From positions 558,001 to 622,000 of the forward strand of contig NZ_LIPG01000003.1 in the NCBI RefSeq assembly GCF_001905505.1: a DNA stretch of 64,000 bases. The letters are read 5' to 3'. This DNA is from Streptomyces sp. CB02058 (lineage in GTDB: Bacteria; Actinomycetota; Actinomycetes; Streptomycetales; Streptomycetaceae). The translations under genes were made by a program, and so were the position numbers. Within the stretch, counting starts at the first letter, position 1. Each line of letters starts with the position of its first letter. Shown here piece by piece: positions 1 through 7,252 of this stretch. The notes beneath the pieces are model-generated. The model searched no databases, was not told the DNA's origin, and saw only the letters and a list, made by a program, of their open reading frames with translations.

Positions 1-57
1 GCGACCAGCCGCAACTGGAACACCGTGGTCAAACTTGTGGAGATGACGCGTGACTGA
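1..57 (+). CDS. 3' end of an unidentified gene (partial)
   Basis: The window opens inside a reading frame whose last 18 codons run to a TGA at 55-57. The frame is inferred from the tight overlap with the next gene, whose GTG start at 50 lies inside it. The tail (ends VKLVEMTRD) is too short to assign a family. The 8-nt overlap suggests the two genes are co-transcribed. Confidence 0.45.
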   Translation, partial: ATSRNWNTVVKLVEMTRD

Positions 58-433
58 GCCTTCGCCCGCCGTGGCAGCAGCGATCGAGGGCGAGCTCCGC
101 CTCCTCGATCCCGTGGTACGGGGCTCCGCGGACGTGCTGGCCGCACTGCTGCACCCCGAATTCCGGGAGATCGGCACCAGTGGGCGGCTGTGGGAGCGTA
201 CGACGATCATCGCCGCCCTCACCGGGCCCGACGCACCGCACCCCGGGCCGCTCACCGCGTCACGGATGCGCGGCGATCAGCTCGCGCCGGACCTGGTGCA
301 CCTCACCTTCGACACGGAGTCCAGAGGGCTGCGCTCCCACCGCAGTTCGCTGTGGCGGCTGAGCGGGGGCGGCTGGCGGCTCTACTTCCATCAGGCCACG
401 CCCTTCATCGACGACCCCTTCGCCGAGGTCTGA
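50..433 (+). CDS. NTF2-like / DUF4440-type small protein
   Basis: Encodes 127 residues and resembles the SnoaL/DUF4440 branch of the NTF2-like fold: an N-terminal helix, then LHPEFREIGTSGRLWER, then a beta-rich half ending LWRLSGGGWRLYFHQATPF. Such proteins are small cytosolic ligand-binding or enzyme-like cones and the substrate cannot be told from sequence. The GTG at 50 was chosen because GGAG at 39-42 sits 7 nt upstream. It overlaps the preceding partial gene by 8 nt, which suggests translational coupling. A strong hairpin at 525-555 follows and probably ends the unit. Confidence 0.75.
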   Translation: MTEPSPAVAAAIEGELRLLDPVVRGSADVLAALLHPEFREIGTSGRLWERTTIIAALTGPDAPHPGPLTASRMRGDQLAPDLVHLTFDTESRGLRSHRSSLWRLSGGGWRLYFHQATPFIDDPFAEV

Positions 434-524
434 GCACCGGGGCCTGATCGCCGGGTCCCCGGGCGCCGAGCGGGAGCGCCGCGCGCGCCCCGCCTTCCGG
501 GGCATCACCCCCCCCCAGCACACG

Positions 525-555
525 CCGGGGCGGCACCGCAAGAGTGCCGCCCCGG
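525..555 (+). terminator. strong hairpin terminator
   Basis: A perfect 12-bp stem: CCGGGGCGGCAC at 525-536 pairs with GTGCCGCCCCGG at 544-555 around a 7-nt loop. It lies 92 nt past the stop of the NTF2-like gene. There is no U-tract, which is usual for Streptomyces terminators. Confidence 0.7.
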
Positions 556-806
556 CCCTATGTGCCCCTGATCCGCACCCGGCGCCCGGCCGGTTATCGC
601 CGGAACGGCGGATTCCGGCCACCCGGGGCGCCCGGGCAAAACGCCGGTAACCGTCCGAACGGTCGGTGCCTTCGGGTGCCCGTTCCGGGATGCGGGCATC
701 GCCCGGCCGGCGGCCACTCGGACGCCTCGGGCGTGTGTGAACGCGATGCGCGTAGACAACAGCAGTCGCCCGGCCGTGCTTCACGCCTTTGCTGCAATTA
801 GCTGCG

Positions 807-831
807 GGCGTCCGTTCGGTGAGCGGACGCC
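807..831. promoter_or_regulatory. inverted repeat upstream of the secreted protease
   Basis: GGCGTCCG at 807-814 and CGGACGCC at 824-831 form a perfect 8-bp inverted repeat around 9 nt. It lies about 210 nt before the protease start. It could be an operator or a structured 5' leader; no regulator is identified. Confidence 0.3.
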
Positions 832-1044
832 GGTGTTCGGAGGTCACCCGCACGCATAGCGGAGCGGGAGGTCCGCTGTGCGTCGCGGGTCCGGAAGGCG
901 ACCTTGCCACCGGGCCAAGCGGAGTCAAGGATTCGAGCCGTGCGGTTGGCAGGTCCACGACCAGAACCCGCGGTCGAGGACAACCTCACACCCCTCGGTC
1001 CGCCCACCCCGCGTACCGGACACCCCCCATCGACGGAGGATCCT

Positions 1045-1962
1045 GTGACCTTCAAGCGCTTCGCCCCCCTCGGCTCGATCTCCAGACGCGCTCGCCTCCT
1101 CGCGGCGACCTCGGGTCTGGTCACCGCCGTCGCGCTTGCGGCCCCCACCGCGGTCGCCCAGGCCGCACCCGACACCACGGTCACCAAGGCCGAGCTCGCC
1201 GAGGCCAGTTCGGCCGTGCGCGGCGCCGACATCGCCGGCACCGCCTGGTACACCGAGGCGAGCACGGGCAAGGTCGTCGTGACCGTCGACAGCACGGTCA
1301 CCGCCGCCGAGATCGCCACGATCAAGAAGTCGGTCACCGATTCCGGTGCCAAGGCCGACATCAACCGCACCGAGGGCACCTTCAACAAGCTCATCGCGGG
1401 CGGTCAGGCCATCTACGCCGGCGGCGGCCGCTGTTCCCTCGGCTTCAACGTCCGCAGCGGCAGCACGTACTACGCGCTGACCGCCGGGCACTGCACCGAG
1501 ATAGGCAGCACCTGGTACACCAACTCCGGCCAGACCACGACCCTCGGTACGCGCGCCGGAACCAGCTTCCCCACCAACGACTACGGGCTGATCCGGCACT
1601 CCAACTCCGCCGCCGCGGACGGCCGGGTCTACCTCTACAACGGCAGCTACCAGGACATCACCTCCGCCGCCAACCCCAGCGTCGGCCAGTCCGTCAAGCG
1701 CAGCGGCTCCACCACGGGCGTCCACAGCGGCACCGTCACCGGTCTCAACGCGACCGTGAACTACGGCGGCGGTGACATCGTCTACGGCATGATCCAGACC
1801 AACGTCTGCGCCGAGCCCGGCGACAGCGGCGGCTCGCTGTTCTCCGGCACCACGGCCCTCGGCCTCACCTCGGGTGGCAGCGGCAACTGCACCTCGGGCG
1901 GCACCACCTTCTTCCAGCCCGTCGTCGAGGCCCTCAACGCCTACGGTGTGAGCGTCTTCTAG
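1045..1962 (+). CDS. secreted streptogrisin-type serine protease (S1, alpha-lytic subfamily)
   Basis: A 305-residue preproenzyme. Residues 1-40 are a Tat/Sec-like signal (RRARLLAATSG, then a hydrophobic stretch ending AQA). Residues 42-117 are the alpha-lytic-type propeptide that folds the enzyme. The mature chymotrypsin-like domain starts near I117 (IAGGQAIY). The catalytic triad is visible: H149 (TAGHC), D179 (NDYG) and S261 (GDSGGS). The cysteine pairs expected of streptogrisins are present. Internal segments match streptogrisin A (DGRVYLYNGSYQDIT) and others match B, so the A/B type cannot be decided. GTG 1045 is preceded by GGAGGA at 1035-1040; longer frames have no such site. Monocistronic, followed by a terminator at 1989-2017. 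Confidence 0.95.
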   Translation: MTFKRFAPLGSISRRARLLAATSGLVTAVALAAPTAVAQAAPDTTVTKAELAEASSAVRGADIAGTAWYTEASTGKVVVTVDSTVTAAEIATIKKSVTDSGAKADINRTEGTFNKLIAGGQAIYAGGGRCSLGFNVRSGSTYYALTAGHCTEIGSTWYTNSGQTTTLGTRAGTSFPTNDYGLIRHSNSAAADGRVYLYNGSYQDITSAANPSVGQSVKRSGSTTGVHSGTVTGLNATVNYGGGDIVYGMIQTNVCAEPGDSGGSLFSGTTALGLTSGGSGNCTSGGTTFFQPVVEALNAYGVSVF

Positions 1963-1988
1963 CAGAACCCGCACCCCCGCACCTGTCG

Positions 1989-2017
1989 ACGGGCCGCGCT
2001 CCCCGAGCGCGGCCCGT
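1989..2017 (+). terminator. terminator of the streptogrisin-type gene
   Basis: A perfect 12-bp stem (ACGGGCCGCGCT at 1989-2000, AGCGCGGCCCGT at 2006-2017) with a 5-nt loop, starting 27 nt after the stop codon. Confidence 0.85.
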
Positions 2018-2097
2018 TGCCGTTCCACCGGAGCCCCGGCCCGGCCCCTGTCGTGTTTCTTCAAGACCGGCCCTCTTCACGATCGCAGGGTGGACCC

Positions 2098-2685
2098 ATG
2101 AAGAACGCGTACGCACACATGGCCGAATGCGCCACCGAGTCCGCCCGGATCGCCCGGGGCATCGCTGCCACGCTCCCCGCCTCGGCCCCGACCCCCTGCC
2201 AGGGCTGGGACCTGCGGGAACTCATCAACCACTGGGTGCTCTACAGCGCCCACGGCCTGGAGTGCCGTGCCCTGCGCACCCCCATCCCCGACGAGCTGAC
2301 GACCCGTGACTTCACGGCCGACGCCGACTGGCCCGAGCAGTACGCCGCTCAGCTCGACCAGGCGGTCGCCGCCTGGTCCGATCCGGCGGTCTGGGAGGGT
2401 GGCATCGACACCGGACACGGCTCCACCCCGGCCCCGGACATCGCCGCGATGCTCCTCATGGAGACCGTGCTGCATGGTTGGGACGTGGCCCGCGCCACCG
2501 GACAGGAGTTCCGGATCTCCGAACCGGCGGCCGGCCACCTGCTGAGGACGGTCGAGGGCACGGCCGCGCTCTACCGGCAGTACGAGGGCTTCGCCGGTGA
2601 AGTCACCCTGCCCGAGGGAGCGTCCGACTTCGAGCGCGCCCTGGCCCTCAGCGGACGCGACCCGCACGGGACCCTGGCGGCCTGA
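2098..2685 (+). CDS. TIGR03086-type DinB-like (maleylpyruvate isomerase fold) protein
   Basis: 195 residues with the layout of the actinobacterial TIGR03086 / mycothiol-maleylpyruvate-isomerase N-domain families: an N-terminal helix with PTPCQGWDLRELINHWV, where the His can act as a metal ligand, then a second helix with ETVLHGWDVARATG, which supplies another conserved His. These proteins form a four-helix bundle and use metal and often mycothiol in transfer or isomerisation chemistry; the substrate here is unknown. ATG 2098 has only a weak purine-rich stretch upstream. A short perfect hairpin at 2700-2714 follows the stop. Confidence 0.8.
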   Translation: MKNAYAHMAECATESARIARGIAATLPASAPTPCQGWDLRELINHWVLYSAHGLECRALRTPIPDELTTRDFTADADWPEQYAAQLDQAVAAWSDPAVWEGGIDTGHGSTPAPDIAAMLLMETVLHGWDVARATGQEFRISEPAAGHLLRTVEGTAALYRQYEGFAGEVTLPEGASDFERALALSGRDPHGTLAA

Positions 2686-2768
2686 CGGCTCAGGAGGCGC
2701 CGGTGGCCCACCGGCACGGGGGCCGAATGGCCCAGACACACGGGCCACCGCCTTCCTAGGCTTCACCC

Positions 2769-3440
2769 ATGAGCACCCACGTGAACAAGGCATCGGGCAG
2801 CGCGGTCGTCGACTTCTACTTCGACCCCGCCTGCCCGTTCGCCTGGATCGCCTCCCGCTGGATGCTGGAGGTGGAGCGCCTGCGGGACATCGAGCTCCGC
2901 TTCCACGTCATGAGCCTCCATCTGCACAACACCGGCAACGAACTCCCCGACCGGTACCGCGATCTGGTCGACAGATCGATCGGACCGGTCCGGGTCGCCG
3001 CCGCCGTGGCGGCGAGCCACGGTCCGGGCGTCCTCAGGGACCTCTACACCGCCCTGGGCACCCGCATCCACCGGGAGAAGAACGAGGACTTCGACGCCGT
3101 CGTCGCCGAGTCCCTCGCCGAACTGGGCCTGCCCGCAGCCCTGGCCGAGGCCGCCCGCATGGACACGTACGACGAGGCCGTGCGCCGCAGCCACGACCGG
3201 GGGAAGGACCCCGCCGCCGGTTCCTACGTGGGAACACCCACGATCCATGTCGACGGCACCGTCTGGTTCGGACCGGTGCTCAACTCCGTACCGCGCGGTG
3301 AGGAGGCGGGACGGATCTTCGACAGCTTCCGGGTCCTGGCCGGCCACCCGGACTTCTTCGAGATGAAGCGCGAGCGCACCGGGAGCCTCGACCTGGGTCA
3401 GGGCCCCTTGTCCGGATCACGCGGGCCCGGCAGACCCTAA
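2769..3440 (+). CDS. mycothiol-dependent nitroreductase (Rv2466c) family, DsbA-like thioredoxin fold
   Basis: 223 residues, closely matching my memory of Mycobacterium tuberculosis Rv2466c along its whole length: FDPxCPxxWIxSRW near the N-terminus, FHVMSL, GPVRVAxA, GTPTIHV and GPVLxxxPRGEEAG. These are cytosolic mycothiol-linked reductases that reduce disulfides or nitro compounds. The active site here reads CPFA (C22 to A25) instead of CPWC, so the resolving cysteine is missing and a monothiol mechanism through mycothiol would be required. The ATG has no ribosome binding site; TAGGCT lies 6 nt upstream, which suggests a leaderless transcript. The stop overlaps the convergent gene by 4 nt. 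Confidence 0.88.
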   Translation: MSTHVNKASGSAVVDFYFDPACPFAWIASRWMLEVERLRDIELRFHVMSLHLHNTGNELPDRYRDLVDRSIGPVRVAAAVAASHGPGVLRDLYTALGTRIHREKNEDFDAVVAESLAELGLPAALAEAARMDTYDEAVRRSHDRGKDPAAGSYVGTPTIHVDGTVWFGPVLNSVPRGEEAGRIFDSFRVLAGHPDFFEMKRERTGSLDLGQGPLSGSRGPGRP

Positions 3441-4189
3441 GCGCTCATCGCCCCGTTCACCGGGACGCGCGCCTCGTCGTAGCGCGTCAGCAGCAGCCGG
3501 GCCAGCTCGGGGGACGGGCCGAGCACGCCGGCCAGCACATCGGCCCCGGACTCCTCGGCGCCCGCGGCGATACGGTCGGGAAGCCTGCCGGGTGCGATGA
3601 CGTACGGGGCGACCGCGACCCGCCGTACGCCTTCGGCGCGCAGGGCGCGCACCGCGTCGGCCGTGCGGGTGAGAGATGCGGAGGCGAACGCAGGCCGCAC
3701 GGCGCACCAACCGGTGTGCCGCAGCTCCCGCGCGATTTCAGCGATCACTGCGATCGCCTCCGGGTCGGTGGAGCCCGCCGCGGCCAGGACCAGCCCGGTC
3801 GAGCTCTTGTCTCCGGGGGTGACCCCGGCCTCGTACAGGCGCCGTTCCAGGGCGGCGTTCAGCAGCGGCGACGGGCCGAGCACGTCGGCCTGGTGGATCC
3901 GCAGCCGGGGGAGCCGGGCGCGGGCCTCGCGCAGCACCGAGGGAATGTCCGACTTCGCGTGGAAGGCCCGGGTCAGCAGCAGGGGCAGCGCCACGACCTC
4001 GTCCGCCCCCTCCGCGGCCAGGCGCTCCAGCACCCTGGGCACGGACGGGGCGTTGAACTCCAGGAAGCCCGTCTCCACACGCAGCCCGGGCCGCAGCGAC
4101 CGCACCCGCGCGGTGAGCGCGTGGACGGTCGCCGCGTGCCGCGGGTCGCGGCTGCCGTGGGCGATGACGAGGAGAACCGGAGAGGGCAT
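3437..4189 (-). CDS. sirohydrochlorin chelatase-like protein (CbiX family)
   Basis: 250 residues made of two similar halves, the long CbiX/SirB layout. The first half has the metal-binding AHGSRDPR (H11) and LTRAFHAKSDIP with a second His; the second half has VAPYVIAPGRLPDRI. The family inserts iron or cobalt into sirohydrochlorin. Siroheme is the cofactor of sulfite reductase, and this gene is the last of a run of sulfur genes that includes sir, so a role in making siroheme for Sir is the best reading. It starts 6 nt beyond the stop of the ABC permease gene. Its stop overlaps the convergent nitroreductase-family gene by 4 nt. Confidence 0.85.
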   Translation of the reverse strand: MPSPVLLVIAHGSRDPRHAATVHALTARVRSLRPGLRVETGFLEFNAPSVPRVLERLAAEGADEVVALPLLLTRAFHAKSDIPSVLREARARLPRLRIHQADVLGPSPLLNAALERRLYEAGVTPGDKSSTGLVLAAAGSTDPEAIAVIAEIARELRHTGWCAVRPAFASASLTRTADAVRALRAEGVRRVAVAPYVIAPGRLPDRIAAGAEESGADVLAGVLGPSPELARLLLTRYDEARVPVNGAMSA

Positions 4190-4195
4190 CAGGAC

Positions 4196-5074
4196 TCAGC
4201 TCTTGACCAGGAGACCACGGCCGCGCAGCACGCGCCGCTCCAGCGGGCTGAAGATCAGCAGGTCGATGGCGATGCCGACGAACAGGATGAGGAGGATGGC
4301 CAGGAAGATCCCCGGCATGTCGAAGTTGTTCCGGCCGTTCTCCAGCAACTGGCCGAGCCCCAGCCCCAGGTCCGGCGAGGACGCGATGATCTCGGCGGCC
4401 ATGAGCGAGCGCCAGGAGAACGCCCAGCCCTGCTTGAGGCCCGCCAGGTAACCGGGCAGCGCGGCCGGCAGGACGATGTGGATCGTCCCGCGCAGCCCCG
4501 TCGCACCGATCGTGCGGCCCGCGCGCAGGAACAGCGGCGGCACCTGGTCGACACCGGAGACCAGGCCGTTGGCGACGGACGGGACGGCGCCGAGCAGGAT
4601 CACCGCGTACATCGTCTTGTCGTCGAGGCCCAGCCAGATGATGGCCGGCGCCACCCACGCCACGGAGGGCAGCGACTGGAGCCCGGACAGGATCGGGCCG
4701 ATCGCGGCCCGCACCACCCTGACCCGCGCGACCAGCAGACCCAGCGGGGTGCCGATCGCCACGGCCATCACGAAGCCGAGCAGACCCCGCGACACACTGG
4801 TCCAGATGACCTCCAGCAGGGTGCCCTGCACCCACATGTCGGTCAGACTGTCCCAGACCGCCGTGGGCGGCGGAAGCTTGTAGTCGTCGGTGACCTTCGC
4901 CCAGACCAGCAGCTGCCAGACCAGGACCACCAGGACGACCGCGACGACCGGCGGCAGGACCTTGTTGAGCAGGATCTCGCGGGTCGGCGTCCTGCGGACC
5001 TGTACGGCGTCGAGCGCGTCCAGGCCCGCTTCGAGACCGGCCAGGTCGTCGGGCTTCGTATCAGTGCTGGCCAT
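4196..5074 (-). CDS. ssuC: SsuC-type ABC transporter permease
   Basis: 292 residues of the BPD_transp_1 family with about six membrane segments. The first is near residues 40-60 (LPPVVAVVLVVLVW). The EAA-loop-like segment is RAGRTIGATGLRGTIHIVLPA, around residues 215-235. Sequence type is that of nitrate/sulfonate/taurine importers, and the position next to cysteine-assimilation genes favours sulfonates. The ATG at 5074 was preferred to a GTG at 5092 because GGGGAG at 5085-5090 serves it. It overlaps the ATPase gene by 14 nt, so the two are translationally coupled. Confidence 0.9.
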   Translation of the reverse strand: MASTDTKPDDLAGLEAGLDALDAVQVRRTPTREILLNKVLPPVVAVVLVVLVWQLLVWAKVTDDYKLPPPTAVWDSLTDMWVQGTLLEVIWTSVSRGLLGFVMAVAIGTPLGLLVARVRVVRAAIGPILSGLQSLPSVAWVAPAIIWLGLDDKTMYAVILLGAVPSVANGLVSGVDQVPPLFLRAGRTIGATGLRGTIHIVLPAALPGYLAGLKQGWAFSWRSLMAAEIIASSPDLGLGLGQLLENGRNNFDMPGIFLAILLILFVGIAIDLLIFSPLERRVLRGRGLLVKS

Positions 5075-5852
5075 GTCGGCGGATCTCCCCACGCAGTTCT
5101 TCGGTGATCTCGACGGACAGCTCCGCCACGGCGGTGTCCTCGATACGGCGAGGCTGCTCGATGTCGACCGTCCACTCGCGGGCGATCCTGCCCGGGCGCG
5201 AGGACAGCAGGATCACGCGCTGGGCGAGCCGCACCGCCTCACGCACGTTGTGGGTGACGAAGAGGACGGAGGCGTTCGTCTCGCGCCAGATCCGCGTCAG
5301 CTCGTCGTGCAGCACATCGCGGGTGATGGCGTCGAGCGCGGCGAACGGCTCGTCCATCAGCAGCAGCTGGCTGTCCTGGGCGAGCGCACGGGCCATCGCG
5401 ACCCGCTGGCGCATCCCGCCCGAGAGTTCGTGCACCCGCTTCCCGTACGCCCCGCCGAGGCGTACGAGTTCGAGCAGCCGCTCCGCCTCGGGGCGACGGG
5501 CGGACTTGGGGACCCCGCGCAGCCGCAGGGCGAGTTCGATGTTCTTGCCCGCGGTCAGCCACGGGAAGAGGGCGTGCTCCTGGAACATCAGGGCCGGCCG
5601 CCCGCCGGGGGTCTCGATGGACCCCGCGGTCGGGCGGTCGAGACCGGCCACGAGATTGAGCAGCGTGGACTTACCGCACCCGGAAGCTCCCAGGAGGGTG
5701 ACGAACTCGCCCGGAGCGACATCGAGCGTGATGTCGTCCAGGACGAGCTGCTGCCCCGTGGGTCCGGCGAAGGACTTGGAGACGTTCGTGATGCGGGCGG
5801 CATGCTCGACCGCTGCACGGTCCTCGGCCTTGGTGAGGGTGGTGGTCGCCAT
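5061..5852 (-). CDS. ssuB: SsuB-type ABC transporter ATPase
   Basis: 263 residues. Walker A is GASGCGKST, the Q-loop FQEHALFPWL, the signature LSGGMRQR, Walker B LLLMDEPFAALD and the switch His lies in FVTHNV. All motifs needed for ATP hydrolysis are intact. It energises import through the permease encoded next to it. ATG 5852 has AGGAGG at 5861-5866 with an 8-nt spacer; a GTG nine bases upstream would overlap that site. It lies between substrate-binding and permease genes. Sulfonate is inferred from context; nitrate or taurine transporters have the same architecture. Confidence 0.92.
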   Translation of the reverse strand: MATTTLTKAEDRAAVEHAARITNVSKSFAGPTGQQLVLDDITLDVAPGEFVTLLGASGCGKSTLLNLVAGLDRPTAGSIETPGGRPALMFQEHALFPWLTAGKNIELALRLRGVPKSARRPEAERLLELVRLGGAYGKRVHELSGGMRQRVAMARALAQDSQLLLMDEPFAALDAITRDVLHDELTRIWRETNASVLFVTHNVREAVRLAQRVILLSSRPGRIAREWTVDIEQPRRIEDTAVAELSVEITEELRGEIRRHGQH

Positions 5853-5901
5853 GGTCGTCACCTCCTGGGAATCTTCAGGGATCCTGGTGCGGGCGGATGG
5901 G

Positions 5902-7017
5902 CTACTCGGCGCCGAGACCGGCGTCGGCGACCTCGGGCTGGCCCTCGGCCTTGAGGATCTTGTTCAGCGGCTTCAGGTCGTAGATGCCCTTGAGGTCGGG
6001 CTTCTCCAGCAGACCCGCGGAGACCGCGTGGTCGGCCTGCGCCTGGAGCGTGGCGGCCAGCGGGTCGTCCGTGATCTGGATGGACTCCCAGGCCGGGTCG
6101 AGGACATCGGCGGGCAGCGCCTTGCCGCTGAGCTCCTTGAGCGCCGCGTTGGCCGAGGCCTTCGCCTCGTCAGGGTTGGCGTTGATCCACTTGTTGGTGT
6201 TCACCGTGCCGCGCAGCACCGCGTCCACGACGTCCGGGTGCTCGGAGAGGAACTTCTGCGACACGATGATGTTCGTGATGACGAACTTGTCGTCCGGCCA
6301 CAGCGTCGACTCGTCGAGCAGGACCTTGCCGCCCTCGGCGACCAGCTTGGAGGCGGTCGGCTCGGGGACCCAGGCACCGTCCAGGGAACCGGCCTTGAAG
6401 GCGTCCGGGGTCACCTTGTTGTCCGAACGGACCACGGAGACGTCGCCCTTGCCGCTCTGGGCGTCGACCTTCCAGCCCTTCTCGGCGATCCAGTTGAGGA
6501 ACGCCACGTCCTGGGTGTTGCCGAGCTGAGGGGTGGCGATCTTCTTGCCCTTGAGGTCGTCCAGGGTCTTGATCTTCTTCGGGTTCACGACGAGCTTCAC
6601 GCCGCCGGACGCCGAGCCACCGATGATCCGCAGGCTCTGGCCCTTGGACTTGGCGAAACCGTTGATCGAGGGGGAGGGACCGATGAAGCCGATGTCGATC
6701 GCACCCGCGTTGAGCGCCTCGATCTCGGAGGGCCCGGCGTTGAACGTCGAGGGCTTGACCGTGGTGCCGCCCAGCTCCTTGGCGATGAGGCCCTCCTGGA
6801 TGCCGACCAGGGCGGTGGCGTGCGTGAGGTTCGGGAAGTAACCGATCTTCACGGTGTCCGTCGAGAGCTTCTTCCCGTCGGCGGAGACGTTCGACTTGGA
6901 GGAGTCGTCGTCCTTCGCCTCGGAGCCGTAGCCGCAGGCGGTGAGCGCCACGGCGAGCAGCGGCAGGGCGGCGGCAGCGGAGAGGCTGCGGCGGAGGGTG
7001 GTACGGGTGGCAGGCAC
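5902..7017 (-). CDS. ssuA: SsuA-type substrate-binding lipoprotein
   Basis: 371 residues. The start at GTG 7017 gives a compact lipoprotein signal: RTTLRR, a hydrophobic core and the lipobox LTAC with C28 as the acylated residue. The mature part is a NMT1/OpuAC-like periplasmic-binding fold (KIGYFPNLTHATALVGIQEG, ALNAGAIDIGFIG, WVPEPTASKL) typical of sulfonate or nitrate ABC receptors. GAGAGG at 7028-7033 precedes the GTG by 10 nt. It lies 234 nt after cysN on the same strand, so it may be read through from the cys operon or have its own promoter in that gap. Confidence 0.9.
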   Translation of the reverse strand: MPATRTTLRRSLSAAAALPLLAVALTACGYGSEAKDDDSSKSNVSADGKKLSTDTVKIGYFPNLTHATALVGIQEGLIAKELGGTTVKPSTFNAGPSEIEALNAGAIDIGFIGPSPSINGFAKSKGQSLRIIGGSASGGVKLVVNPKKIKTLDDLKGKKIATPQLGNTQDVAFLNWIAEKGWKVDAQSGKGDVSVVRSDNKVTPDAFKAGSLDGAWVPEPTASKLVAEGGKVLLDESTLWPDDKFVITNIIVSQKFLSEHPDVVDAVLRGTVNTNKWINANPDEAKASANAALKELSGKALPADVLDPAWESIQITDDPLAATLQAQADHAVSAGLLEKPDLKGIYDLKPLNKILKAEGQPEVADAGLGAE

Positions 7018-7153
7018 GGGAGGCTTTCCTCTCGTTGGCCCGGTGCTCACGTCCCCCTGGGGTCAGGTGGCGCGGCCGGGCGGTCGGCAGGTCTTCGTCT
7101 GAACTGGCGGTGCGGGTCGTACGAGCGGGCGCGCAGGCAGTGCGCGTACGTCA

Positions 7154-7252
7154 TCACGCACATCGCCCGACCCCGCCCTGGCCGCTGCCGAGGGCGCCGC
7201 TGCCGACCCGGCCGCCCTCCTTCGCGAAGGTCGAGAAGAAGTCGTTGATCAT
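7154..7252 (-). CDS. possible 32-residue mini-ORF coupled to cysN
   Basis: An ATG at 7252 overlaps the cysN TGA by one base (TGATG). It opens a 32-codon frame beginning MINDFFSTFAKEGGRV and then rich in Gly and Ser, ending at 7154. The overlap geometry is what Streptomyces uses for translational coupling, and the amphipathic N-terminus looks like a real short protein. It could also be chance in the 234-nt gap before ssuA. No function is suggested. Confidence 0.35.
   Translation of the reverse strand: MINDFFSTFAKEGGRVGSGALGSGQGGVGRCA

Larger units (their letters stand above)
434..1044. other. 611-nt non-coding gap
   Basis: No convincing gene is seen here. The gap holds the terminator hairpin at 525-555 and then about 490 nt leading to the streptogrisin-type gene, including an inverted repeat at 807-831 (GGCGTCCG, 9-nt spacer, CGGACGCC). 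Reading frames that cross it lack ribosome binding sites and family features. The region probably contains the protease promoter, but no confident -35/-10 pair could be picked. Confidence 0.5.

Noticed and set aside
260..958. Long open frame on the minus strand across the NTF2-like gene and the gap
   Set aside because: No ribosome binding site, no family signal, composition of an antisense frame in GC-rich DNA.
925..2064. 379-codon antisense frame over the streptogrisin-type gene
   Set aside because: Gly/Ala/Val-rich shadow of the real gene with clear catalytic motifs on the other strand.
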